A stretch of 5,458 nucleotides of DNA from Sedimenticola sp. (lineage in GTDB: Bacteria; Pseudomonadota; Gammaproteobacteria; Chromatiales; Chromatiaceae): contig JALWGP010000037.1 in NCBI GenBank assembly GCA_027038775.1, positions 1 through 5,458 on the forward strand. The letters run 5' to 3'. Below the pieces are notes generated by a model. That model saw nothing but the letters and a program-made list of their open reading frames with translations. It was not told where the DNA came from and searched no databases. Shown piece by piece: positions 1 through 5,458 of the stretch. Position numbers and translations under genes: made by a program. Numbering within the stretch: the stretch's first letter is position 1; each line of letters begins with the position of its first letter.

Positions 1-1080
1 ACTGACAAAACCCTGCTCTATGGTCAGATCGTGGACATGTGGCAGTTTGCCATCGCCGACGTGGGGCCGGTGGGGGCCGACCAGGGCAAGGGCGGCAGAT
101 ACCTCTTTCTGCCGCCGGGCTACCAGGGCAGGGTGCCCGAGGGCTATCGGGTGATGAAGAGCCCCAGCAACCGCATCTACCTGGCTTTCCGCTCGGTGCG
201 CAAGCCCGGCTCCGGCGCCACCCTCAAGGACGCCTACGACTATGCCCGCCAGCTCAAGATGTACTACCTGGATGATCCCAAACCCACCAAGTACATCGAC
301 CCCTCGGACAAGCGCTTCCCATCGCTGCCGCACTACGACGAGACCCTGTTCCAGGATATCCAGTCGATCTTCGACGGCGAGCCAGTGAAGCCCCAGGACA
401 AGGTGATGATGGGCTACCTCAAGTTCCTGGGCCTGGAGCCCGGCAAGCCCTTCGCGCCGGACGAGAAGACCCGCAAGCTGCTGCGCCAGGCGGCAGCCGA
501 TTTCTACTTCTACATGCAGCACCGCCTCACCTACCAGAAGAAGGAGAAATACTACTGGCCCGACCGGCACTGGCAGGACGTACTCACGCCGGACCGCAAC
601 GGTTATTTCTCCTTCGTCTATGACGACTGGATCGACCTGGATGAGCGTGCCGAGCGTTACTTCTTCGCCACCTACTATCCGCGCAAGTACTACGAGAAGC
701 CGGCCAACATCTATCTCTTCACCAAGATGGACGCCAATGGCAGGCCCCTGGAGGCGGGCAGGAACTACAAGCTCACCATTCCACCCGACATGCCGGTGAC
801 CCAGTTCTGGTCCCTCATCATCTACGACGGTGCCACCTGGGCTTTCATCTACACGCCGCAGAAGAAGGTAGGCATCTCCTCCTACGACATGGACAAGCTG
901 AAGAAGAACCCGGATGGCAGCGTTACGCTGTATTTCGGGCCGGAGGCGCCCAAGGGGCTGGAGAGCAACTGGATTCCCACCGGCGGCAAGGAGCCGGCGC
1001 CGGCATTGCGCTTCTACGGCGCCAAAAAAGAGATCATCGACCGCAGCTTCGTCATGCCCGACGTGGAGCCTGCGGACTGA
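1..1080 (+). CDS. DUF1254/DUF1214 protein, long form, 5' end missing (partial)
   Basis: The reading frame is open to the left edge, so the start, the signal peptide and the first part of DUF1254 lie outside the window; 359 residues are visible. A GTG at 31 is not the real start, because family sequence continues upstream of it. Visible residues 1-45 are the end of DUF1254, with the hallmark GKGGRYLFLPPGY. Next come a helical linker, a GLEPGKPF motif (144-151) and PDRHW (187-191). DUF1214 occupies about 250-345, with QFWS, DGSVTLYFGPEAP, SNWI and LRFYG. The segment from about 168 to 240 is unusually rich in Tyr, Phe and Trp. By alignment with the second gene, about 140 N-terminal residues are missing. 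It is probably exported like its two neighbours (inference). The family has no established reaction. It is the first visible gene of the operon and ends 23 bases before the next. Family assignment is firm; function is unknown. Confidence 0.9.
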   Translation, partial: TDKTLLYGQIVDMWQFAIADVGPVGADQGKGGRYLFLPPGYQGRVPEGYRVMKSPSNRIYLAFRSVRKPGSGATLKDAYDYARQLKMYYLDDPKPTKYIDPSDKRFPSLPHYDETLFQDIQSIFDGEPVKPQDKVMMGYLKFLGLEPGKPFAPDEKTRKLLRQAAADFYFYMQHRLTYQKKEKYYWPDRHWQDVLTPDRNGYFSFVYDDWIDLDERAERYFFATYYPRKYYEKPANIYLFTKMDANGRPLEAGRNYKLTIPPDMPVTQFWSLIIYDGATWAFIYTPQKKVGISSYDMDKLKKNPDGSVTLYFGPEAPKGLESNWIPTGGKEPAPALRFYGAKKEIIDRSFVMPDVEPAD

Positions 1081-1092
1081 ACCCTGGACGAT

Positions 1093-1101
1093 AACGAGGA
1101 A
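1093..1101 (+). promoter_or_regulatory. Ribosome-binding site of the second DUF1254 gene
   Basis: AACGAGGAA lies just before the ATG at 1104, with GAGG ending four bases upstream of it. The identical nine-base word recurs before the third gene at 2686-2694. This supports both start choices and suggests the translation signals were duplicated or are under the same constraint. Confidence 0.7.
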
Positions 1102-1103
1102 CC

Positions 1104-2684
1104 ATGAAAAAAAGAACCTGCTTCGCCCTGGCCGCCCTGGTGGCCAGTGGCACCGGCCTGGCGGCCACCCCCGGCTACCACACCGACATCCCCAAGAGCA
1201 TCCTCACGCCGAACCACCTGGAGACCCCGCTGGGCAATTTCGAGCTGTACGACGGCATCCCCACCAAGGAATCGGCGGCCCGCGCCTACGATGCGCTCTA
1301 TTTCCTTCGCGCCGTGGACACCTTCCTCAACTTCCAGTCGGCGGTCTCCATCGAGGCGCTGCGCCGCGGCCAGGCCTCCCTCGGTGCCGATGCCTCCAAC
1401 CAGGTGATCGTCTTCGACCAGCTGATGGATTCCAGGCCGCTGTTCCTCACCGGCAACACCGACACCGTCTACGCCCTGGCCATGCTCGACCTGGAGAAAG
1501 ACGGCCCCACGGTGATCGAGATCCCCAAGGGGGCGGGGCCCGGCACCCTGGACGATGCCTTCCAGCGATTCGTGGTGGACATGGGCGCTCCCGGGCCGGA
1601 TGCCGGCAAGGGGGGCACCTATCTCATCCTGCCGCCCGATTACCAGGGTGAGCTCGAGCCCACCCCCAACACGCGCAAGGATCCGCGCACCGTGCGGGTG
1701 AAGATGGGGGGGAAAGATCGGGAGGTCTGGATTGCCCGCTCGCCCAGCTACGTGAACTGGCTGATCCTGCGCGGCTTCCTGGTGGACGGCAAGCCTGATG
1801 CGGCGGCGAAGATGTGGCGCACCGGGCTGAAGATCTATCCCCTGGCCAAGGCCGGCAAACCGCCGAAGATGGTCTACATCAACGGATCGGGCAAGAGCTT
1901 CAACACCATACTACCCACCGACGAAAGCTTTTTCGATTATCTCTGGCAGGTGCTCCAGAAGGAGCCCATCGGCTTCATCGACCCCGAGCTGCGGGGCATG
2001 GCCGGGGCCATCGGCCTGGTCAAGGGCAAGCCCTTCCGGCCCACCGAGCGACAGAAGAAGATCCTGGCCCAGGCGGTGGCTTTCGGCAACGCCGCCTCCC
2101 GCACCCTGGCCTTCCGGCCCGCCGATCCGCGCGCCCGGATCTTCCCGGACCGCCACTGGTACCTGGCCTTCGTGGGCAAGGACTACCGCTGGCTCGACGG
2201 CGACGGCCACCGGGGCCGCAACCTGGACGCCCGCACCGCCTTCTACTACATCGGCACCGTGAACACCCCGGCCATGGCTGTCGAGATTCCCGGCGCCGGC
2301 TCCAACTACGGCATGGCCTTCACCGATGCCAGGGGCGAAGCGCTGCGCGGGGAGAAACTCTACCGGCTGCACCTGCCTCCCAAGGTGCCGGCCAGGCAGT
2401 TCTGGTCGGTGGTGCTCTACGATCCCCAGACCCGTTCCCAGCTCCAGACCAGCCAGCCCTTTCCCAGCATCAACAGCCAGCGGGACAAGGATCGCCTGCA
2501 GTACAACGATGATGGTTCCATCGACCTCTATTTCTCTCCCGAGCCGCCCGAGGGCAGGAAGAGCAACTGGATCCAGACCGTGCCGGGCAAGTCCTGGTTC
2601 GCGGTGCTGCGGCTCTACGGGCCCCTGGAGCCATGGTTCGAAAAACGCTGGAAGCCTGGCGACATCGAAGCCGTGAATGAATGA
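1104..2684 (+). CDS. Exported DUF1254/DUF1214 protein, long form (526 aa)
   Basis: The protein opens with a signal peptide: MKKR, then a hydrophobic stretch to about residue 20, with probable cleavage at GLA/ATP (after residue 20 or 21). The mature protein should be periplasmic or envelope-associated. DUF1254 spans about 45-185 and includes NTDTVYALAMLDL (118-130) and GKGGTYLILPPDY (168-180). A SPSYVNWL segment (213-220) and the family motif NGSGKSFNT (260-268) follow. Next are GLVKGKPFRP (304-313) and PDRHW (348-352). DUF1214 covers about 405-522, with RQFWSVVLYD (431-440), DDGSIDLYF (469-477), SNWI (487-490), VLRLYGPLEPW (501-511) and WKPGDIE (516-522). Compared with the first gene it has about 20 extra, strongly basic residues near 187-206. 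All hallmarks are present, so it looks intact. The catalytic or binding role of the family is unknown. It lies 23 bases after the first gene and 17 bases before the third start, consistent with co-transcription. Confidence 0.93.
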   Translation: MKKRTCFALAALVASGTGLAATPGYHTDIPKSILTPNHLETPLGNFELYDGIPTKESAARAYDALYFLRAVDTFLNFQSAVSIEALRRGQASLGADASNQVIVFDQLMDSRPLFLTGNTDTVYALAMLDLEKDGPTVIEIPKGAGPGTLDDAFQRFVVDMGAPGPDAGKGGTYLILPPDYQGELEPTPNTRKDPRTVRVKMGGKDREVWIARSPSYVNWLILRGFLVDGKPDAAAKMWRTGLKIYPLAKAGKPPKMVYINGSGKSFNTILPTDESFFDYLWQVLQKEPIGFIDPELRGMAGAIGLVKGKPFRPTERQKKILAQAVAFGNAASRTLAFRPADPRARIFPDRHWYLAFVGKDYRWLDGDGHRGRNLDARTAFYYIGTVNTPAMAVEIPGAGSNYGMAFTDARGEALRGEKLYRLHLPPKVPARQFWSVVLYDPQTRSQLQTSQPFPSINSQRDKDRLQYNDDGSIDLYFSPEPPEGRKSNWIQTVPGKSWFAVLRLYGPLEPWFEKRWKPGDIEAVNE

Positions 2685-2685
2685 C

Positions 2686-2694
2686 AACGAGGAA
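2686..2694 (+). promoter_or_regulatory. Ribosome-binding site that decides the start of the third gene
   Basis: AACGAGGAA repeats the word found before the second gene. It sits downstream of a possible ATG at 2681, which overlaps the previous stop, and GAGG ends nine bases before the ATG at 2702. It can therefore serve only the 2702 start. Confidence 0.7.
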
Positions 2695-2701
2695 ACCTGA
2701 A

Positions 2702-3772
2702 ATGAAACGGAAACTGCTCACCGGCGCCATTGTCGCGCTCAGCTTCACCACCGGCCTCTCCCGGGCCGCCGAGTGCCAGAAACGCTTCTACGCCCCGGAC
2801 TGGGATCACCAGCCGCCGGTGGTGGACGCCTTCAACTACGTGCGGGCGGAGAGCGACCTGCAGTTCAAGGGCTATGCCGAGAAGTACGGCGCCTTCGGCA
2901 AGTTCACCCACAGCCGCAAACCCTATGACGTGAAGAAGCAGGTGACCCAGAGCGGCAACCGGGACACCCTCTACTCCTTCGGCATCTTCGACCTGTCGAA
3001 ATCGCCGCTCACCATCCGCCTGCCGGACACCGGCGACCGTTACATGTCCCTGATGCTGGTCTCCCAGGACCACGACATTTATCCCGCCTTCTACGCGCCG
3101 GGCAAGTGGACCTTCACCCAAAAGGAGATCGGCACCCGCTACGTCATGTTCGGCATCCGCACCTTCGCCAATCCCAACGACCCGAAAGATCTCGAGGCGG
3201 CGCATCGCCTGCAGGACCAGGTGACGGTGGAGCAGAAGGACAAGGGCGACCTCTCCGGCATTCCCGAGTGGGACGAGAAGCAGATGATGGCCCTGCGCAA
3301 GTCCTACAATGAGATCGGCAGCACCCTTTCCGACAGCTCCACCTTCTTCGGCGTCCGGTGCGACCGCTCTTACCTGGAGAACGCCATGGGGGTGGCCGTG
3401 GGTTGGGGCGGCCTGCAGCGCCAGGATGCCCTCTACCTGCCGCGCCAGGTGCCGAAGAACGACGGCAAGACCGCCTACGTGCTCACCGTGCCCAAGCAGG
3501 TGCCCATCGAGGAGAAGGGCTTCTGGTCGGTTACCGTCTACAACAAGGACCGCTTCATGGAGCCCAACGAGTACAACGCCTACTCCTTCAACAACGTCAC
3601 CGCGCAGAAGAACGAGGACGGCTCGGTGACCATCCACTTCGGCGGTGATCCCAAGGCCAAGAACTTCCTGCCCGTCTTCCCCGGCTGGGTCTACATCGTG
3701 CGGCTCTACCGGCCGGGCAAGGAGATCCTGGAGGGGAAATGGAAGTTTCCTGAACCCACGGAAGCCAAGTGA
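2702..3772 (+). CDS. Exported compact DUF1254/DUF1214 protein (356 aa)
   Basis: I chose the ATG at 2702 over the in-frame ATG at 2681. The 2702 start has a good ribosome-binding site and gives a clean signal peptide (MKRK, hydrophobic core, SRA/AEC, cleavage after about residue 22). The 2681 start would add seven charged or polar residues. DUF1254 covers about 43-135: FNYVRAESD (44-52), RDTLYSFGIFDL (87-98) and RYMSLMLVSQDHD (113-125). A linker follows with GTRYVMFGIRTF (144-155) and NPNDPKD (157-163). DUF1214 covers about 245-350: GFWSVTVYN (273-281), NEYNAYSFNN (289-298), DGSVTIHFGGDP (306-317), VRLYRPGKEIL (333-343) and KWKFPEP (346-352). It lacks the middle GKPF/PDRHW region of the two longer neighbours. 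The pattern matches a recognised shorter branch of the family rather than a deletion. The mature form has two cysteines, Cys25 and Cys220, which could form a disulfide (inference). Function is unknown. Confidence 0.92.
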   Translation: MKRKLLTGAIVALSFTTGLSRAAECQKRFYAPDWDHQPPVVDAFNYVRAESDLQFKGYAEKYGAFGKFTHSRKPYDVKKQVTQSGNRDTLYSFGIFDLSKSPLTIRLPDTGDRYMSLMLVSQDHDIYPAFYAPGKWTFTQKEIGTRYVMFGIRTFANPNDPKDLEAAHRLQDQVTVEQKDKGDLSGIPEWDEKQMMALRKSYNEIGSTLSDSSTFFGVRCDRSYLENAMGVAVGWGGLQRQDALYLPRQVPKNDGKTAYVLTVPKQVPIEEKGFWSVTVYNKDRFMEPNEYNAYSFNNVTAQKNEDGSVTIHFGGDPKAKNFLPVFPGWVYIVRLYRPGKEILEGKWKFPEPTEAK

Positions 3773-3807
3773 CCGGCTCACCGGCCATGAATCAACTGAC
3801 GGCTGTC

Positions 3808-3813
3808 GGGAGG
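3808..3813 (+). promoter_or_regulatory. Ribosome-binding site of the glycine-zipper gene
   Basis: GGGAGG ends five bases before the ATG at 3819, a near-ideal Shine-Dalgarno match and spacing. It selects 3819 over the in-frame ATG at 3645, which lies inside the preceding gene and would bury the signal peptide. Confidence 0.75.
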
Positions 3814-3818
3814 CATGG

Positions 3819-4274
3819 ATGTCCAAATCATTTGCAAGCGCTTTGTTTTTCCTGCTCCTGGCTGCCAGCCAGGCCGGGGCACAGATGGTGGTGTACCCGG
3901 CAAAGGGCCAGTCTGCCGAGCAGCAGAAGAAGGACGAGGGCGAGTGCCATGCCTGGGCGGTGGAGCAGAGCGGCTATGATCCAGCCACGCCACCCCCGGC
4001 TTCCCCCGCCAATGCGCCCAAGCCGGTGACCGGCAGTGGCGCGCGGGTACGTGGGGCGGTCGGTGGCGCCATTATCGGCGAGATCGCCGATGGAGATACT
4101 GGTGATGCGGCACTGGCGGGGGCCGTTCTGGGCGGCATGCGTGAGCGTCGCCGCCAGCGCATGGAACAGCAGGAGCGCCAGAATGCCGCCATTCAGAAGC
4201 AGGAAGCCGGGCTCTCCCGCTACAACAATGCCAAGGCCGCCTGCCTGGAGGGGCGGGGTTACAGCGTCAAGTGA
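3819..4274 (+). CDS. Small exported glycine-zipper protein (151 aa)
   Basis: A signal peptide is clear: MSKS, hydrophobic ALFFLLLAAS, then AGA/Q, with cleavage after about residue 21. There is no lipobox cysteine at the cleavage site, so it is not a lipoprotein. The mature protein begins with VVYPAKGQSAEQQKKDEGEC, a pattern I recognise from glycine-zipper envelope proteins. A Pro/Ala-rich linker follows (55-70). Residues 75-106 form the glycine-zipper segment, with GAVGGAIIG and then ALAGAVLGG around a polar GDTGD turn; this looks like a helical hairpin that could pack in or on a membrane. Residues 107-135 are a highly charged Arg/Gln/Glu helix. Cys43 and Cys142 are the only cysteines and may pair. 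It starts 46 bases after the compact DUF1254 gene, so it probably shares its transcript. The exact role is unknown; outer-membrane or periplasmic association is inferred from the family. Confidence 0.85.
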   Translation: MSKSFASALFFLLLAASQAGAQMVVYPAKGQSAEQQKKDEGECHAWAVEQSGYDPATPPPASPANAPKPVTGSGARVRGAVGGAIIGEIADGDTGDAALAGAVLGGMRERRRQRMEQQERQNAAIQKQEAGLSRYNNAKAACLEGRGYSVK

Positions 4275-4409
4275 TCCTCCTGGTGAGCCTTTGACCCGTT
4301 CCGGATCCTGATCCAAGGATCTCCTCTCCCCGTTGACCGGGCGGGAGTCGGCGCCGTGGGACGGGCCCTCTTTTCGGCCTGCAAGCCAATGAATGACCTC
4401 GACTTTTGT
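4275..4409. other. Intergenic stretch without a supported gene
   Basis: This is the left part of the 249-base gap between the glycine-zipper gene and the TqsA-like gene. I see no convincing coding region. It contains overlapping GATCC/GGATC repeats at 4303-4321 that could form a short five-base-pair hairpin (4304-4308 with 4317-4321). A GC-rich block at 4339-4368 is followed by TCTTTT. That could be a weak terminator for the upstream operon, but only a four-base-pair outer stem (GGGC with GCCC) is evident. Confidence 0.5.
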
Positions 4410-4430
4410 CCGTTCGAACGGCTTGAACGG
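4410..4430. promoter_or_regulatory. Perfect palindrome plus extra half-site, possible operator
   Basis: CCGTTCGAACGG (4410-4421) is a perfect 12-base inverted repeat. A further copy of its GAACGG half follows at 4425-4430, nine bases on, roughly one helical turn. That gives three half-sites in 21 bases. The centre of the palindrome lies about 80 bases upstream of the predicted transcription start of the TqsA-like gene, a plausible place for a regulator to bind. The regulator is not known. Confidence 0.45.
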
Positions 4431-4452
4431 GAATCTCTCCGGGAAAATGCCC

Positions 4453-4465
4453 ATTCCAATGGAAT
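4453..4465. promoter_or_regulatory. Inverted repeat over the -35 region, possible operator
   Basis: ATTCCA and TGGAAT are perfect complements separated by a single A. The repeat is centred at 4459, about 39 bases before the expected transcription start, so it covers the -35 area. A dimeric regulator bound here could repress, or could activate from a class II position. Which of these applies is inference. Confidence 0.4.
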
Positions 4466-4485
4466 ATGCAGGCCAGTTGCGCGGG

Positions 4486-4491
4486 TATAAT
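4486..4491 (+). promoter_or_regulatory. Probable sigma-70 promoter of the TqsA-like gene (-10 box)
   Basis: TATAAT is an exact consensus -10 box in otherwise GC-rich DNA. It lies 32 bases before the TTG start and predicts a leader of about 26 bases. No good -35 hexamer exists at 16-18 base spacing (AATATG at 17), and there is no TG extension. This suggests dependence on an activator or on the strong -10 alone. Confidence 0.6.
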
Positions 4492-4523
4492 CCCCTGAAC
4501 CACCCATCGCCATCAGGTGCGCC

Positions 4524-5458
4524 TTGAACAACAATCCGGTCATCGTCACCGCTGCAGTGCTCATTGTGCTCAGTTGGCTGCGCTATGCGCAGGACCTGGT
4601 GGTGCCTTTCCTGCTGTCCCTGTTCATCTCGGTGATCCTGGCGGCGCCCATGGGCTGGCTCAAGCGGCGGGGCGTGCCGCCGATGCTGGCCATCGGCATC
4701 ATCTCCCTGGGGTTGGCGGCCCTGGGCCTGTTGTTGGGCACCCTGCTAGGACACAGTCTCACCGCGTTCAGCGAAAACCTGCCGGAATACCAGCAGCGGC
4801 TGCGGGAGATGGTCTACGGTGCGCTGGACTGGCTTTCCCGGATCGGCATCGACACCTCCCATGCCGCCATCCGCAAAGTGATCGATCCGGGAGCCGTGAT
4901 GGGTTTTGCCAACGGCCTGGTGGGGGCACTGGGCAACGGGCTCAGCCACGTGTTCCTCATCCTCTTCACCGTATTTTTCATGCTCCTGGAGAGCTGGAAC
5001 CTGCCGGCCAAGTTCGAGGCCATGGGCAGCGAGAAGGCACGGCGCGCACTGGTCCGGATCAGCCAGGTGATCGAGAGCACCAAGGAGTACACCTCCATCA
5101 AGTCCGTCATGAGCCTGGCAACCGGCCTGTTGGTCTGGACTGGCTGCAGCCTCATCGGACTGGACTTTGCCGTGCTTTGGGGCTTTCTTGCCTTCCTCCT
5201 CAACTTCATTCCCACCATCGGCTCCATTATTGCCGCGGTGCCCGCGGTGCTGCTGGCGGTGGTGCAGCTGGGGCCTGGTCCCGCGCTGCTGGTGGCGCTG
5301 CTTTATCTGGCGGTGAACACCTTCATCGGCAATTTGATCGAGCCGCGTTACATGGGTCGGCGGGTGGGGCTCTCCACCCTGGTGGTCTTTCTCTCCATGG
5401 TCTTCTGGGGCTGGCTGCTGGGGCCGGTGGGCATGCTGCTCTCGGTGCCCCTCACCAT
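4524..5458 (+). CDS. tqsA: TqsA-like AI-2E family membrane transporter, 3' end missing (partial)
   Basis: A polytopic inner-membrane protein of the AI-2E (UPF0118/PerM) family; 311 codons are visible before the window ends. TTG at 4524 is the only usable start ahead of the first membrane segment. In-frame codons upstream reach a TAA at 4488 with no ATG or GTG, and AGGTG (4515-4519) provides a ribosome-binding site. Hydrophobic segments lie at about 5-18, 25-40, 53-75, 142-155, 196-213, 214-228, 231-248, 252-268 and 284-309. A soluble region at about 77-125 includes RIGIDTS and VIDPGAVM, which parallel E. coli TqsA. Family signatures are NFIPTIGS (227-234), NLIEPRYMGRRVGLSTLVVF (270-289) and WGWLLGPVGMLLSVPLT (295-311). 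The last is almost identical to TqsA, which has about 344 residues, so roughly 30 are missing here. TqsA (YdgG) has been reported to influence autoinducer-2 export and biofilm formation; other family members are cation/proton antiporters. The substrate here is unproven. The gene has its own promoter. Confidence 0.88.
   Translation, partial: MNNNPVIVTAAVLIVLSWLRYAQDLVVPFLLSLFISVILAAPMGWLKRRGVPPMLAIGIISLGLAALGLLLGTLLGHSLTAFSENLPEYQQRLREMVYGALDWLSRIGIDTSHAAIRKVIDPGAVMGFANGLVGALGNGLSHVFLILFTVFFMLLESWNLPAKFEAMGSEKARRALVRISQVIESTKEYTSIKSVMSLATGLLVWTGCSLIGLDFAVLWGFLAFLLNFIPTIGSIIAAVPAVLLAVVQLGPGPALLVALLYLAVNTFIGNLIEPRYMGRRVGLSTLVVFLSMVFWGWLLGPVGMLLSVPLT

Noticed and set aside
1000..1077. Divergent C-terminus of the first DUF1254 protein as a sign of decay
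   Set aside because: The RFYG and PDVE ending resembles one branch of the family, the frame is intact and the stop is well placed, so decay is not supported.
1881..1904. GSGKS in the second DUF1254 protein as a nucleotide-binding P-loop
   Set aside because: The required glycine five residues before GK is absent (it is Tyr258). The segment matches a normal DUF1254 family motif in an exported protein.
1911..2687. A 258-codon minus-strand open frame opposite the second DUF1254 gene
   Set aside because: Same reason: no domain, biased composition, and complete overlap with a convincing gene.
2702..3772. Compact DUF1254 protein as a deletion derivative of its neighbours
   Set aside because: Its motifs match a recognised short branch of the family throughout, with no sign of a broken junction.
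3773..3786. CCGG-CTCA-CCGG repeat just after the third gene as a terminator
   Set aside because: The stem is only four base pairs with no T-run, and the next gene starts 46 bases after the stop with a good ribosome-binding site.
2615..3826. A 403-codon open frame on the minus strand opposite the compact DUF1254 gene
   Set aside because: It lies opposite a gene with clear family motifs. Its translation is low-complexity Val/Gly/Leu/His-rich sequence typical of the antisense of GC-rich coding DNA, and it has no recognisable domain.
4423..4451. TTGAAC at 4423 as a -35 box of a second promoter
   Set aside because: No acceptable -10 hexamer lies 16-18 bases downstream, and the TTGAAC is part of the third half-site of the palindrome.
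3828..4564. Overlapping minus-strand open frames (3828-4454, 4259-4564) reaching into the intergenic region
   Set aside because: They mostly run antisense to the glycine-zipper gene and have no recognisable domain. The part in the gap overlaps the promoter and palindromes of the TqsA-like gene.

Overview
The window is high-GC bacterial DNA (clearly above 60% G+C by eye). Its codons favour G or C in the third position, and all supported genes lie on the + strand. The signal peptides, the glycine-zipper envelope protein and a TqsA-like membrane protein closest to the Escherichia coli type point to a Gram-negative proteobacterium, most likely a gammaproteobacterium. No rRNA, tRNA, mobile element or other marker is present to narrow this further.

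Region 1 (1-4274) looks like one polycistronic unit. It holds three consecutive genes for exported proteins with the DUF1254 (N-terminal) plus DUF1214 (C-terminal) architecture, followed by a small exported glycine-zipper protein. The first gene is cut by the left edge of the window; the other three are complete. Gaps between genes are 23, 17 and 46 bases. The same ribosome-binding word, AACGAGGAA, precedes genes two and three. The three paralogues are not recent copies. They share only scattered motifs (GKGG-Y-LPP, PDRHW, FWS, DGS, SNWI, RLY) and represent different size classes: two long forms (one of 526 residues) and one compact form of 356 residues. The biochemical role of this family is not established, so the operon is best described as an uncharacterised set of periplasmic or envelope proteins.

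Region 2 (4275-4523) is a 249-base intergenic stretch without a convincing gene. Its right half carries regulatory-looking structure: a perfect 12-base palindrome with an extra half-site, a second inverted repeat, and a consensus TATAAT box about 32 bases before the next gene.

Region 3 (4524-5458) is the first 311 codons of a TqsA-like member of the AI-2E (UPF0118/PerM) family. It starts at TTG and runs off the right edge. It appears to have its own promoter, so it is probably a separate transcription unit from the DUF1254 cluster.

The most noteworthy item is the run of three divergent DUF1254/DUF1214 paralogues with a glycine-zipper partner. The palindromes ahead of the TqsA-like gene come next. 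I see no CRISPR array, toxin-antitoxin pair, phage or transposon in the window.
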